DNA of 64,000 nt from Roseivirga sp. UBA6061 (GTDB lineage: Bacteria; Bacteroidota; Bacteroidia; Cytophagales; Cyclobacteriaceae), in the NCBI GenBank assembly GCA_002427745.1, contig DIYF01000072.1:1-64000 (forward strand), read 5' to 3'. A model generated the notes under the pieces. The model was not told the DNA's origin. It searched no databases and saw only the letters and a list, made by a program, of their open reading frames with translations. The translations under genes were made by a program, and so were the position numbers. Every line of letters begins with the position of its first letter. Position 1 is the first letter of the stretch. This document shows positions 52,671 to 62,276 of the stretch, in pieces.

Positions 52671-54035
52671 TCAACTGAATTCTGTATGGGTAAGGGCTTG
52701 ATTGTCTTTCAACATCAGGTATATCTTATAAGCCGAACCCAATAATAACCCCATGAGAATATAGTATTTTTCAAAAACTCCGTTTGGGCCGATAAATGAA
52801 AACCAGTTAGGGTAGGTAAACAGATGGCGAATGAAGAAGACTGCTGTGGTAAAGAAAATCAGTAAATAAGGTCCAAAACCCTCTGGCTTTTTCTCCAGGT
52901 ATTTCAGGTTGTTTCTTATCAGTTTGAAATGATTAAAGATCATTCTGCCTATTTTAAAATAGAAAGGTAAGAATAGGATCAACCCCAGAAAGCCGAACAT
53001 GCCTATACTTGCTAAAAACACGAAGTCTGATCCTTCAAGACCATACCTGATTTCTATTTTCTCTTCTGTATTGGAGTACCATTCATTGATGTAACCCGTA
53101 CCCAACAGTGGGTTTTCATTAATTTTCTCAAGAATGGGTTCGTACTCAAAAAGACTGAGTCGCACCGCGGTCGTTCCGTAAGACTTTGATTGATCAAGAG
53201 TGAACGTTTCAAAAGACTCAACAATAGCCGTGGTATACTCACTTAGCACTATAAAGGAACCGATAGTAATAAGTAGGGTAACGACAATTATTTTCATATT
53301 GAAAAACCCTCTTTGGAATACATATTTGGCAATAAAATGGCCGATCAGCCAGGACAACACGATATAAACCATGTATCTGCGAGTGAGCGAACTTATATAG
53401 ATAAAGTAAGTAGATATAGAGGCAGCGATTAACCACAGTCTGCCAGAGTTAAAATATTGTTTGGGTATAATGGTAAGGCCTACAATCAAATAAAGACCCA
53501 TTTCCAGTATGCCAAAGCCCCTGAGAAGAAAACGATCTGTTTCTACATAGCCCCTGCTGCTGGATATGAAATTGACAAGCTCCAGGCCGAATATGACAGA
53601 AATCATCATGGCCACACCCACATAAATCGTAGTGAAAGTGAATACTTTTATAAATACACTTATCCCCCTGTATACAATGAAATAGTAGACCGGGACTATC
53701 ATGGTCCAGGCCAGGAAATTGATTCGGGTTTTGATTAGGCGTCCTACCAGGGAAATCTCAGTATAACCATCACGTATGTAAACGAATATACCAGCATAGT
53801 ATATGACATACCAAAGCACCAACAGTATGCAGATTTGTTTCATAACCCGGTCCTGGCCTATTAACTGAAAGCCTTTCAGGTTAGAGCCAAACAGAAAAAG
53901 TATCCATGTAAAGGGTATAACCAGAGTTTTAAAAATCCTGATACTAACCACTTCCTGGATGTGCCCTCCAGGGTCCAGATAAAGGACTATGATAATCCAG
54001 AAGAGATAGTCGATCAGCTTCTTTTGCTCATTCAT
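52671..54035 (-). CDS. Wzy-type polysaccharide polymerase / O-antigen ligase-like membrane protein
   Basis: 454 residues with about 11 membrane helices and one large outside loop late in the protein (about 285-335, LFEYEPILEKINENPLLGTGY), the arrangement of Wzy polymerases and O-antigen ligases. The protein would join repeat units at the outer face of the inner membrane. Its first eight bases overlap the GT4 gene upstream. Wzy sequences are very diverse, so the call rests on topology and context. Confidence 0.83.
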   Translation of the reverse strand: MNEQKKLIDYLFWIIIVLYLDPGGHIQEVVSIRIFKTLVIPFTWILFLFGSNLKGFQLIGQDRVMKQICILLVLWYVIYYAGIFVYIRDGYTEISLVGRLIKTRINFLAWTMIVPVYYFIVYRGISVFIKVFTFTTIYVGVAMMISVIFGLELVNFISSSRGYVETDRFLLRGFGILEMGLYLIVGLTIIPKQYFNSGRLWLIAASISTYFIYISSLTRRYMVYIVLSWLIGHFIAKYVFQRGFFNMKIIVVTLLITIGSFIVLSEYTTAIVESFETFTLDQSKSYGTTAVRLSLFEYEPILEKINENPLLGTGYINEWYSNTEEKIEIRYGLEGSDFVFLASIGMFGFLGLILFLPFYFKIGRMIFNHFKLIRNNLKYLEKKPEGFGPYLLIFFTTAVFFIRHLFTYPNWFSFIGPNGVFEKYYILMGLLLGSAYKIYLMLKDNQALTHTEFS

Positions 54036-55290
54036 AAAAATCCTCCGCTATGCGATCGTATACAGAAGCGTAGTATCTGGCCACATTGGTCCAGTTAAAG
54101 AAGTTCTTCCAATCAGCTTCAGCCGCTATTTTCACCTGGCTGATATCGCTGATGGCAGCAGCCAATTGTTTTGACCAATTCTGATGGTCGTGCTTGCCAA
54201 GGACAATACCAGCCTCGTTATCAGCCATAAACTCATAGGCAATGCCTGTGTCCGTCAAGGCTATTGGCAGATTAAAGGCAATGGCTTTGTACACGGAATC
54301 CGGACCTGTTTCGGAAACAGATGTGGAGACAAACATATCTGAGGCTTTGTAATGCAGGTTAAGTACTTCACCGGATATATAGCCCACAAACGCTACCTTG
54401 TCTGTCAGACCCAGCTTTTTGGTGAGGGCGAGAAGCTCATCCTGGTACACCTGATTACCTGACCCGGAGATGATCAGCCTGAAGGGTAATTCTCCTATGT
54501 CATGCATGGCCAGAAGTAGTTTGTCTATTTGCTTCTCTGGCACCAGGCGTTGTGATGAAAAAAGTACAAACTCCCCGGGCCTGATCTGCAATTTTTCACG
54601 CGCCTCGGCTTTAGTTGTGCTTATCTCCAGGCTTTTGAAGTCCACACCTATATTCGTGAGGTTTTCATGCTTAAAAAAAGTATAACCTGCAGGAAAGCCC
54701 AGAGCTCTGTTTGAGCCTGTGAAAAGGTATTTCATTCTCTTGAAATACTGCCTTAGCACTATTCTCAGGACACGGTCTTTGACTGTATTTGAGGGCTTCG
54801 AACCAAAAATCAGATGTTTTTCACTATTGGTGGCAAACTGGAATAAGAAGGGGGCTTTCCTGGAGAATTTTTTCAGGAGCTGTCGGGTGTTGTACCGATT
54901 ATTCATGAAAGCATGAAAAAGTATCTTTTCCTCTTTCTGTAGATACTCTTTTGACATGGCTACCATATCAGGACAGTGAAACTCCTTTTTACCGCCTATT
55001 ACGGTCAGTTTAGAATAAACAAATCTGGCAGGAAACAGTCTGTGTGTCAAGCCGCTTGGTAAAGTAGCAGAATAGATTTTATCCGCTTTAAAATCAGGTT
55101 GCCAGACTTCAAAAGTTATTCTGTCATCGACTACCTTGATGATCTGTTCAAGAATCTGATCACCCCAGCCCGTACCATCAAAGCCCACCATTTCACCCTT
55201 TGCTGTCTGCCAGTGATAGTTGGGTGTGTGATTGTTGGCTTCCCATACATCATAGGGGGGGATATGAGAAATCAGAAAAATTACTTTCAT
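54028..55290 (-). CDS. Glycosyltransferase family 4 protein
   Basis: 420 residues, GT-B. N-terminal VIFLISHIPPYDVWEANNH, central FVLFSSQRLVPEKQIDKLLL, and FVSTSVSETGPDSVYKAIAF with the E-x7-E-like donor-binding segment. It overlaps the Wzy-like gene by eight bases and the flippase gene by four. Confidence 0.9.
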   Translation of the reverse strand: MKVIFLISHIPPYDVWEANNHTPNYHWQTAKGEMVGFDGTGWGDQILEQIIKVVDDRITFEVWQPDFKADKIYSATLPSGLTHRLFPARFVYSKLTVIGGKKEFHCPDMVAMSKEYLQKEEKILFHAFMNNRYNTRQLLKKFSRKAPFLFQFATNSEKHLIFGSKPSNTVKDRVLRIVLRQYFKRMKYLFTGSNRALGFPAGYTFFKHENLTNIGVDFKSLEISTTKAEAREKLQIRPGEFVLFSSQRLVPEKQIDKLLLAMHDIGELPFRLIISGSGNQVYQDELLALTKKLGLTDKVAFVGYISGEVLNLHYKASDMFVSTSVSETGPDSVYKAIAFNLPIALTDTGIAYEFMADNEAGIVLGKHDHQNWSKQLAAAISDISQVKIAAEADWKNFFNWTNVARYYASVYDRIAEDFYE

Positions 55291-56795
55291 GAACCGTCTT
55301 TTCCTTCCTTTTTAAACTCGGAACGAATATAGCCCAGCAGCTTCTTTACCTGTCCTATTTCGCTGAGTCGACTCCATTCTTCCTTCCGTATCACTCCAAG
55401 TAAACTTCCTAATCCCCAATAGCCTGCTAAATAAACAAAAAGGAATAATAGCTGCTGGTAGTTGCCTTCAACTTGTAGTATGCTGAGCAGCCACCAATAG
55501 GCAGCTGTGTAGGCAAGACCAAAAATAGGAATTCTTTTATCGCGAAATAAATGAACCTCTGCTGCAATCTTTTTAGCGAAAACAACAACCAGCAATGCAT
55601 GTAATACATAGGTGAGCAAAACAGCTACCGCCATATTCATACTGGGTTGAGGAAAGGCCTCAACGGTCAAGAGTAAACATGAGCTGGTAACGAAAATGAC
55701 ACCTTTCACCACGGCCAGCTGGGCCTGTCGGTCAAACCTCCCGTTGCCTGTGATCACATTTCCGTAAGGTACTACTACAGTAAAGATGAAGAGTGAGAAA
55801 GTGATGATGGAAAGTACATTCGTAGAGTTGATATACTCTTCGCCTAACAGAATAAGCACCAGTGGCTCAGAAAAGAGCACAAGACCCAGCACGAAAGGAA
55901 AAATGAAGGAATATGAAAAGCCTTCAAATTTTCTGATATGACTATTGAGTGAGTCATAGTCGTTGTCTTTGATAAGCCTGGAAAAGGTGGGAAAAAAGAT
56001 GAGGCCGATGGATCCGGCTATCATCAATACTACCCCCGAAAGGCGATAGCCGGCAACATAATATCCTACTTCTTCTGTATTCGAGAAGCTTTCAAGGATC
56101 AGCTTATCTCCAAAACTTACCAGGGAATTTACTGCTACAACTACAATCAATGGCAGGGAAATGGCCATGTACTTCTTTGCCAGCTTTTTATTGAATGAGC
56201 CAAAGGCAAATTTTCTGATAAAGTAGATATAGATGGGTGTAACCAGTAATAAGGCAGTAATACTGGAAATGACGATAGCAATGGCACCATAGCCCAGCAA
56301 TACCACGGTGATTCTGAGGCTTTGGTTGATGACTGTTTTGACAAACTCTGGAACATCCTGACGTGCCTGCTGAATATTGGAATTGAAAAAGACCACCGCT
56401 ATTGAGATCAGCTGGGTTACTACCAACATGGCAAGTGATAGCAGCACTACAGTACGGTGGACGGGGGTCTCAAATTCATAACCGAAAGCATAGTGGTTGA
56501 TGAGGTAGTAGGCCGTGACTACCACCACAAAGCAGAAGATCAGAATTAAACGTATGGTGGCATAGGTGGTATTGGCGGTAGCCTTATCTTCTCCATCAGC
56601 TATGAGTTTCATATGAGCCGTGCCGGTACCTAAATCGGCTATGAATCCAAAAACGGAGACATAAGCCAGGCCAAAGGCTACGGTACCGAGCACATCGGGG
56701 CCGGCATACCTGGCCACGATGATCGTACCCACCAATTGCAAAACCTTATTGACGATTTTGGAACTGAAGGACAATATCAGCTTCTGGGCAAGCAC
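55287..56795 (-). CDS. Wzx-type oligosaccharide flippase
   Basis: 502 residues from a GTG (56793-56795) that shares one base with the stop of the GT2 gene. About 12-14 helices; N-terminal LQLVGTIIVARYAGPDVLGT is the typical polysaccharide-biosynthesis (MVF/MATE-like) start. It moves lipid-linked repeat units across the inner membrane. Directly between glycosyltransferase genes, as in other Wzx/Wzy loci. Confidence 0.93.
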   Translation of the reverse strand: MLAQKLILSFSSKIVNKVLQLVGTIIVARYAGPDVLGTVAFGLAYVSVFGFIADLGTGTAHMKLIADGEDKATANTTYATIRLILIFCFVVVVTAYYLINHYAFGYEFETPVHRTVVLLSLAMLVVTQLISIAVVFFNSNIQQARQDVPEFVKTVINQSLRITVVLLGYGAIAIVISSITALLLVTPIYIYFIRKFAFGSFNKKLAKKYMAISLPLIVVVAVNSLVSFGDKLILESFSNTEEVGYYVAGYRLSGVVLMIAGSIGLIFFPTFSRLIKDNDYDSLNSHIRKFEGFSYSFIFPFVLGLVLFSEPLVLILLGEEYINSTNVLSIITFSLFIFTVVVPYGNVITGNGRFDRQAQLAVVKGVIFVTSSCLLLTVEAFPQPSMNMAVAVLLTYVLHALLVVVFAKKIAAEVHLFRDKRIPIFGLAYTAAYWWLLSILQVEGNYQQLLFLFVYLAGYWGLGSLLGVIRKEEWSRLSEIGQVKKLLGYIRSEFKKEGKDGS

Positions 56796-57724
56796 TATTT
56801 AAATATCTGGAAGAATGAGAGTTTTTTGTGTTTGAGGCCCCAGCGAAGCGCAGATAGAAACCCCATAATGCTGCGATGTACATAATAAAACCTGAACTTC
56901 TTAAGGTTTCTATATACAATCAGGAAAAGATACCGCCTTTTGTTTTTGAAAAAGTGCTTGAAGTCCTCGTACTCCCTGTGCTTCATATGAGCAATGAGGG
57001 GGTTGCGGAAGTCAAAGTATATCTTGAAAGGAGAGTTCTTACCGATGGTCACACTGTCTTTATGCCATAGCCTGGCTTCCGGGGTATACTTGATATGGTA
57101 GCCCAGCTTCTTGGCCCGGATCTGCCATTCAAAGTCCTCAGCCTGGAAGGCAAATTCGGTATCATAGCCACCCGTCTTTTGATAAATTTCTGCAGAGATC
57201 AGCCAGTAAATATCATCACACCATTCTCGTATAGCGGGTTCTTCAAACTGACCTTCGTCTTTTTCATGCCCCCCGATGTGCCCATTAGACCATAGCTCAG
57301 GGTCATGCTTCTTTCCAACAGACTGCAAAAGCTCTGGTTGTTCAAAGAAGTAGGTTTTGCCAATAGTGAAAGCCGTTTTTTCATCAGACTCTGCTGTGCG
57401 GACTAGTGCCGATATAATGCCTGGGTCCACCTTTACATCGTTGTTGGTAACCAGCACATAGTCTGCAGAAAGGTCATTAAAAGCATAAGCAAGCCCTATG
57501 TTGAATCCTCCTGAATAGCCCTGGTTTTCATCCAGTCTCAGCAGTGTGGCTTTTGGATACTGGCTCTCCACAAACCCCTGGGTTCCATCTGTTGAACCAT
57601 TGTCGATCACGACCACCCTGAAGTGCTCATAGTCGTTGGCAAGGTAAGATTCAATAGCATCAGGAAGTAGTTCCTTGCCGTTATAGGAGAGAATCAGAAC
57701 AACTACAAAAGAATGCTCTTTCAC
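56795..57724 (-). CDS. Glycosyltransferase family 2 protein (rhamnosyltransferase-like)
   Basis: 309 residues from a GTG (57722-57724) overlapping the upstream stop (GTGA). GT-A fold: VVLILSYNGKELLPDAIESY, VVVIDNGSTDGTQGFV, the DxD-like LVTNNDVKVDPG, and FQAEDFEWQIRAKKLGY with the catalytic base region. This matches WbbL-like rhamnosyltransferases in general form; the sugar cannot be stated. Confidence 0.92.
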   Translation of the reverse strand: MKEHSFVVVLILSYNGKELLPDAIESYLANDYEHFRVVVIDNGSTDGTQGFVESQYPKATLLRLDENQGYSGGFNIGLAYAFNDLSADYVLVTNNDVKVDPGIISALVRTAESDEKTAFTIGKTYFFEQPELLQSVGKKHDPELWSNGHIGGHEKDEGQFEEPAIREWCDDIYWLISAEIYQKTGGYDTEFAFQAEDFEWQIRAKKLGYHIKYTPEARLWHKDSVTIGKNSPFKIYFDFRNPLIAHMKHREYEDFKHFFKNKRRYLFLIVYRNLKKFRFYYVHRSIMGFLSALRWGLKHKKLSFFQIFK

Positions 57725-58659
57725 GGGTTTATTATTTGACTGAGTTTTTCGAAAAAATCTGATTGAATAGCTTCGACATGGTTGTTGATATTCCCAGAGA
57801 TATGTGGCGTAATGATCAGGTTATCAAGCTTCCAGAGTCTGGACCTTCTCGATAAGGGTTCTTCTGAGACTACATCCAGTATGGTTCCTGCCAGCCCGCC
57901 TGATTTCATATGTTGATACAGTGCTGTTTCATCGATCAGGTCCCCGCGGCCAATATTGATAAGGAAGGCATCGCGCTTCATGGCATTAAGGCTCTTCTGA
58001 TCAATAATTTCTTTTGTACTGGGGTCAGAAGGCAGAGCCAGTATGACTATATCTGCTGAAGAGAGCAACTGATTCAGGTCATCAGGCGCATACCAGGCAT
58101 CCAGGAGGTCGCTTTCTTTCCTGGATCTGGACAGGCCTTCTACCCTGCAGCCATGTAATTTGAACTGTCTTGCTATTTCCATACCGTTACTCCCAAGGCC
58201 CAGCACGGCAATTTTCTTGGTGGAGAGCGGTTGGATGGCGCCTCCAAGCAAGCCTTCCTGGCTCCATTTCCTTTTTTGGTGGCGGGTATATAGCTCTGAA
58301 AACTTTCGGGTGTGCATCATGGCTGCCATCAGGCAATACTCAGCAATGGCCTCAGCTGAAATGCCTTTGGAAGAGGCCACCTGGCAGTTGGGGTTATTGA
58401 CCTGCAGTGCAGGATCAACACCGCTGATGCCCGAATAGAGCAACTTCATGGTTTCGGGTACTTTCGGAAGAATGCTTCCCGGGGCTATCAGAAAGGCCGC
58501 AGTGGAGCCGACAAACCGCGTTGCATCAGGCCTGGATTCTGTCAGATAATCTATCTCCAATAGCTCCGGGCCTACCAGACCCTGGCTATGTAAGGTCCGC
58601 TCCCAAAGAGACTGAGTAAAATGAGGTGTGCACTGAATACTGCAACGGGTTTTGGTCAT
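57721..58659 (-). CDS. D-2-hydroxyacid dehydrogenase (NAD-binding)
   Basis: 312 residues. Rossmann motif IAVLGLGSNGMEIARQ (about 155-170), then the catalytic triad in its usual order: Arg in LINIGRGDLIDE, Glu in VVSEEPL and His in IITPHISG. It reduces or oxidises a 2-hydroxy acid with NAD(P). Placed between an ATP-grasp ligase and GT2 genes, it may supply a hydroxy acid (for example a lactyl-like group) for sugar decoration; this is inference. Confidence 0.9.
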   Translation of the reverse strand: MTKTRCSIQCTPHFTQSLWERTLHSQGLVGPELLEIDYLTESRPDATRFVGSTAAFLIAPGSILPKVPETMKLLYSGISGVDPALQVNNPNCQVASSKGISAEAIAEYCLMAAMMHTRKFSELYTRHQKRKWSQEGLLGGAIQPLSTKKIAVLGLGSNGMEIARQFKLHGCRVEGLSRSRKESDLLDAWYAPDDLNQLLSSADIVILALPSDPSTKEIIDQKSLNAMKRDAFLINIGRGDLIDETALYQHMKSGGLAGTILDVVSEEPLSRRSRLWKLDNLIITPHISGNINNHVEAIQSDFFEKLSQIINP

Positions 58660-59852
58660 TTTCCTTTAGAAGGTTTGAGTATTTTGACTAGCTCTCTTAA
58701 GATAGTCCTTTGTATATGAATTATGAAAGGCCGCTTGTCTTTCGCGTTATAGAGAGAAATGGTTTTGGGCCCCCTGATGTCCTTTCGCCACTGCCTGAAA
58801 GAAAGCTCTCCCTGCTTTTTGTATTGTAAAAAAGACTGATAGCAGAGATGGTAGTTCACCCATTTAATGCCTCTTTTGAATTGATTGTCTTCTTCAACAG
58901 CTTGCCCGGTACTTAGGAGATAGTGTCCGAGGGCGAAGTTCATACCACAACGGGTAGAGAGGTAGTTTTGCTGCCAGAACCGCGTATTGATCTCAACAAG
59001 TTTCAGTTGATTCGATTTGCTGTCCAGTTTAAACTCGGCACTGCCGATGCCCCTGTAATCAATGGCACTAAATAGCTTTCTTCCAAGCTTTATAAGTTCT
59101 TCCGAGTGTACGCTTTCTGCGCTGGAGGCAATGCCGAAGTGGATGGGGTACTGGTGAATTTTTCTTAAGGTAAACTCCTGGATAGTTCGTCCCTCTGAAT
59201 CAATATTTACGCAGTATTTCACGTTTTCATGATCAGCACTTTGAATAATCTCCTGAAGTAAAACAGGCACCCCTTTGGCTACTATATCTGTTACAATTTG
59301 TAAGAGCCGGGCCTCATCATCGGCCACAAAACCCTTGGTAGATCCGCTGACATGTATTCTCCAGAGTGTTACATTTTGCGCCTTCACAAAAACCGGATAG
59401 CTCACCTTTTCTTTAGCTTCTTCCAGGTCGGTTTGTGAAGTCACCAAAAGCGTTTTGGGTACAGCTACCTCGGCCTTCAGTGCCAGGTCATAGAGTCGGG
59501 CTTTGTCATTGATTTCGTTAATGATTCCGGCTGACGAGATGTTGACCTGAAAATGTTCACGGATAAAATCACTCTGCCTGATGTAGAATTGCAGATACTC
59601 ATCAGCAGCTATAAAAAGAACAGGTTTTTGATCAAAACTACCGGAAAGCTTTGTAAGAGAAGTCTTGAACTTCTCCAGCTCATTCATCGGGTGAGGAAGC
59701 TGACGGAAGTCTACATATTTAGAGAAGAGACCTATTTCCCGAAAATGACTGACACCAATCGTAGGAATGCCCAGGGGAGCCAGACTGTGAACAATGCCCA
59801 GAGCTGTTTCTGATAAGCCTAAAATGACAGCTGCTGTCTGGAAGTTTTTCAT
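58656..59852 (-). CDS. ATP-grasp carboxylate-amine ligase-like protein (second of two)
   Basis: 398 residues. Layout of the biotin carboxylase/carbamoyl phosphate synthetase-like ATP-grasp group: AAVILGLSETALGIVHSLAP at the start, VSYPVFVKAQNVTLW and VLLQEIIQSADHENVKY in the middle, and a metal-binding LKLVEINTRFWQQNYLST (about 290-307). It would form an amide or ester bond on a sugar or a lipid-linked precursor. It overlaps the 2-hydroxyacid dehydrogenase by four bases. Confidence 0.87.
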   Translation of the reverse strand: MKNFQTAAVILGLSETALGIVHSLAPLGIPTIGVSHFREIGLFSKYVDFRQLPHPMNELEKFKTSLTKLSGSFDQKPVLFIAADEYLQFYIRQSDFIREHFQVNISSAGIINEINDKARLYDLALKAEVAVPKTLLVTSQTDLEEAKEKVSYPVFVKAQNVTLWRIHVSGSTKGFVADDEARLLQIVTDIVAKGVPVLLQEIIQSADHENVKYCVNIDSEGRTIQEFTLRKIHQYPIHFGIASSAESVHSEELIKLGRKLFSAIDYRGIGSAEFKLDSKSNQLKLVEINTRFWQQNYLSTRCGMNFALGHYLLSTGQAVEEDNQFKRGIKWVNYHLCYQSFLQYKKQGELSFRQWRKDIRGPKTISLYNAKDKRPFIIHIQRTILRELVKILKPSKGK

Positions 59853-59859
59853 GCGAAAA

Positions 59860-60981
59860 TTAAATCTCTTTTCGGTTTCTCCAGACAGGCTGCAGGTCAG
59901 TATTGGATAACTTAATGTTGACTTCGGGTCGCTTTAAATGAGCAGGACTCACGGGTTTGGCAAAACCATATTGTTCGAAAATCACATCTGTCTGGAAGCT
60001 ATCGCCAGATTCACTGCAAATCTTTTCTTGTGGAGGCAGAATAGGCGTCCGGAACTGGTATTGGTGATGATAACCTGTATTCGCTCCCTTTTTATAGAAA
60101 CCGGCATTTTTCTGGTCCTGGCAAGAGGGGCAAACGGGAACGAGGTAGTTATTAAGAGAATCTCTTTGTGCGTTTGGCTCTCCACAGAGAAAACAGTGCA
60201 TGTCGTCTGCCACTTTTACCGAGATGGTAATGGCCTGAGCACCATAATTCCGCAGCCAGGTCTTTTCAAACCTTCGGGAAAACCGACCCGCAAAAGAGTC
60301 TTTGCTTATATTTTTTCCGGTGTGCTTCCCTTTTTCAAAAAAGGTATACAGCAAATCACATCCGGCATATTGGGTTACTGACAGGCCTGAGTTGCTCACA
60401 TGTCTGGCCAGTTGGGCAGGACGATATTCATACTGAAAAAAAGTAACAGGAGCTACCTTTCTTCCCAGCAGCTTCTTGGCGACCCTTTTCAGTTTTTGTT
60501 TGCCATGTTTTATGGGAATGTACCACGATTTTGACGGGGTGGTGATAATGGCCACACCACCAGGTCTCAATACACGACAGGCCTCGTTCAGAGCCTTATG
60601 AGGTCCTTCCTGAAAATGCTCTACAACACCGAAGGACAGATAACCTGAAAGGGAATTATCAGCATATTCGAGCTTTGTAACATCACCGACTACAAAAGAG
60701 GCGTCAAAGTCACGATCCATTTTCCAGTCATTCAGGTAGTCAATCGTAGGCCTGGCGAAATCCAGACCTTCAATTTCTATGCCCAGGCGCGATAGCAAAA
60801 GCACCCAGCGACCCAGCCCGCAGCCCGCTTCCAGCACTTTTCCGTGCCTTGGGGTGAATTTCATAATCCAGGGCCTCAGGCCATAGAAGTCCCATTTTTG
60901 AATTTCTTTTTCAGGGGTCAGATCCTTCCACCAGTTGTCCCAGGTTTGGGTGTCCTGACCTATACTATGATTATCTTCCAT
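59860..60981 (-). CDS. Class I SAM-dependent methyltransferase fused to a C-terminal zinc-ribbon-like tail
   Basis: 373 residues. Residues about 1-250 are a SAM methyltransferase: VLEAGCGLGRWVLLLSRLG (about 49-67), GLDFARPTI, VGDVTKLEYADNS and FGVVEHFQEGP. After it come CFLCGEPNAQ...VPVCPSCQ, a CxxC-x17-CxxC pattern typical of a zinc-ribbon, and about 90 further residues without similarity I recognise. Possibly methylates a sugar; the zinc-ribbon could hold the substrate or a partner. Confidence 0.87.
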   Translation of the reverse strand: MEDNHSIGQDTQTWDNWWKDLTPEKEIQKWDFYGLRPWIMKFTPRHGKVLEAGCGLGRWVLLLSRLGIEIEGLDFARPTIDYLNDWKMDRDFDASFVVGDVTKLEYADNSLSGYLSFGVVEHFQEGPHKALNEACRVLRPGGVAIITTPSKSWYIPIKHGKQKLKRVAKKLLGRKVAPVTFFQYEYRPAQLARHVSNSGLSVTQYAGCDLLYTFFEKGKHTGKNISKDSFAGRFSRRFEKTWLRNYGAQAITISVKVADDMHCFLCGEPNAQRDSLNNYLVPVCPSCQDQKNAGFYKKGANTGYHHQYQFRTPILPPQEKICSESGDSFQTDVIFEQYGFAKPVSPAHLKRPEVNIKLSNTDLQPVWRNRKEI

Positions 60982-60997
60982 TCCGGGCTCAGAGTCG

Positions 60998-62128
60998 TTA
61001 GCTGTAAAAAAGTCTTAGGTGCTCTATAATGTAGTCAACCTCGTCAAATGTCAATTCTGCATGAAGCGGCAGGGTGATAAAGCGGTTATACTCTTCTTCA
61101 ATATAAGCACATGAGCCGGCCCACTCTGAAAAGAGAGGCTGGCAGGTCATGGGGGTATAATGGCAACCGGTGGCAATACCTTTAGACTTGAGGTGGATCA
61201 TTAAATCATCACGGGCATCTACCCTGATTCCGAACATTTGATAAACATATTGTTCCGGCTCAAAAGGGAGTAGCGGTTCGATTTGGGGTATATCGGCAAT
61301 ACCATCCATGTAGTGCCTGATGATCGCAGATCGGTGGGCATTCATGGCCGGAAGCTTCTTCAATTGAGCCAGGCCTATGGAGGCAGCCAGGTCATTCATG
61401 TTGTACTTGTACCCCAGTACATTGATTTCATAAAACCAATGCATGGCATCTTTATTGGCACTGACATAAGACTGAGCGGTTTTCCAGTTGTCTTTATCAA
61501 TGCCTACCCAGCGCTGGGCTTTGGTGTTTTTGAGGATTTCAGGCTCGTTCGTCACAATCATGCCGCCATCACCGGTGGTCATCAGTTTTTTCTCTTCAAA
61601 ACTGTAGCAGCCAATGTGCCCCCAGGTACCAAGGCTTTTTCCTTTGTAGTCGGCTCCGGTTGTATGAGCACAGTCTTCAATAACTTTCAGGTTCTTTTCA
61701 TTAGCCCATTCCATGAGCTCATCCATGGGTACGGGGTGACCCGTGTAATGCACTGGCATTACCGCCACACAATCTTCATCATACTTGGCCCTGAGGTCGT
61801 TCATGTCCATGCCCAGGGTGAGCGGGTCGGAATCTACAAAAACCGGGATTAGTCGGTTATAGAGAACAGCCGTAGCCGTGGCAGCAAAAGTGAGCGAGGG
61901 CAGCAATACTTTTTTTCCCTCCGGAAATGCGAAAGCTGAAACAGCCAGATGAAGCGCTGCGGTGGCAGAGTTGAGCCCTATGGCCAGTTCGGCTCCTACA
62001 AAATCAGCCCATTCTTTCTCAAACTGATTTACCTTGGGGCCAAGGCCAATCCATGAGCGTTCAAAGCTGTCCTGAATATTCTCTAGTTCTTCCTTGCCTA
62101 CTGATGGTCTGAATAATCTGATGTTCAC
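60998..62128 (-). CDS. DegT/DnrJ/EryC1/StrS aminotransferase (PLP-dependent sugar aminotransferase)
   Basis: 376 residues from a GTG (62126-62128). PLP features: LNSATAALHLAVSAF, KVIEDCAHTTGADYKGK with the pyridine-binding Asp, and CYSFEEKKLMTTGDGG with the Schiff-base Lys. The presence of Lys, not His, argues against a RfbH-type dehydrase, so a true sugar aminotransferase acting on a 4-keto-6-deoxy sugar is likely. It follows the CDP-sugar genes rfbG and rfbC-like, and has a TACCTTTG promoter element before it. Confidence 0.9.
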   Translation of the reverse strand: MNIRLFRPSVGKEELENIQDSFERSWIGLGPKVNQFEKEWADFVGAELAIGLNSATAALHLAVSAFAFPEGKKVLLPSLTFAATATAVLYNRLIPVFVDSDPLTLGMDMNDLRAKYDEDCVAVMPVHYTGHPVPMDELMEWANEKNLKVIEDCAHTTGADYKGKSLGTWGHIGCYSFEEKKLMTTGDGGMIVTNEPEILKNTKAQRWVGIDKDNWKTAQSYVSANKDAMHWFYEINVLGYKYNMNDLAASIGLAQLKKLPAMNAHRSAIIRHYMDGIADIPQIEPLLPFEPEQYVYQMFGIRVDARDDLMIHLKSKGIATGCHYTPMTCQPLFSEWAGSCAYIEEEYNRFITLPLHAELTFDEVDYIIEHLRLFYS

Positions 62129-62182
62129 CTTGGTTCTTCTGTTTATGGTTTATGAAGCTAATCCCTGAAATCTAACTGACAA

Positions 62183-62190
62183 CAAAGGTA
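62183..62190 (-). promoter_or_regulatory. Candidate -7 element (TACCTTTG) before the DegT gene
   Basis: Exact TAnnTTTG on the minus strand, 55 bases before the aminotransferase start, within the 148-base gap that separates it from the rfbC-like gene. No -33 TTTG is clear. It suggests an internal promoter in the locus. Confidence 0.4.
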
Positions 62191-62276
62191 TCATCTTTCC
62201 TGTTTTTCGGTTGTTGGCTTTGTCCGACAATAAAACCGATGAGGCTGACAATACCCTACTTGGGGAAGGTCAGGTA

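Noticed and set aside
61283..61852. Open 189-codon plus-strand frame
   Set aside because: Antisense to the DegT aminotransferase gene; no motif.
60998..62128. RfbH (CDP-4-keto-6-deoxyglucose-3-dehydrase) as the identity of the DegT gene
   Set aside because: RfbH has His at the PLP lysine position and extra Cys for an iron-sulfur cluster; this protein has the Lys and lacks the Cys pattern.
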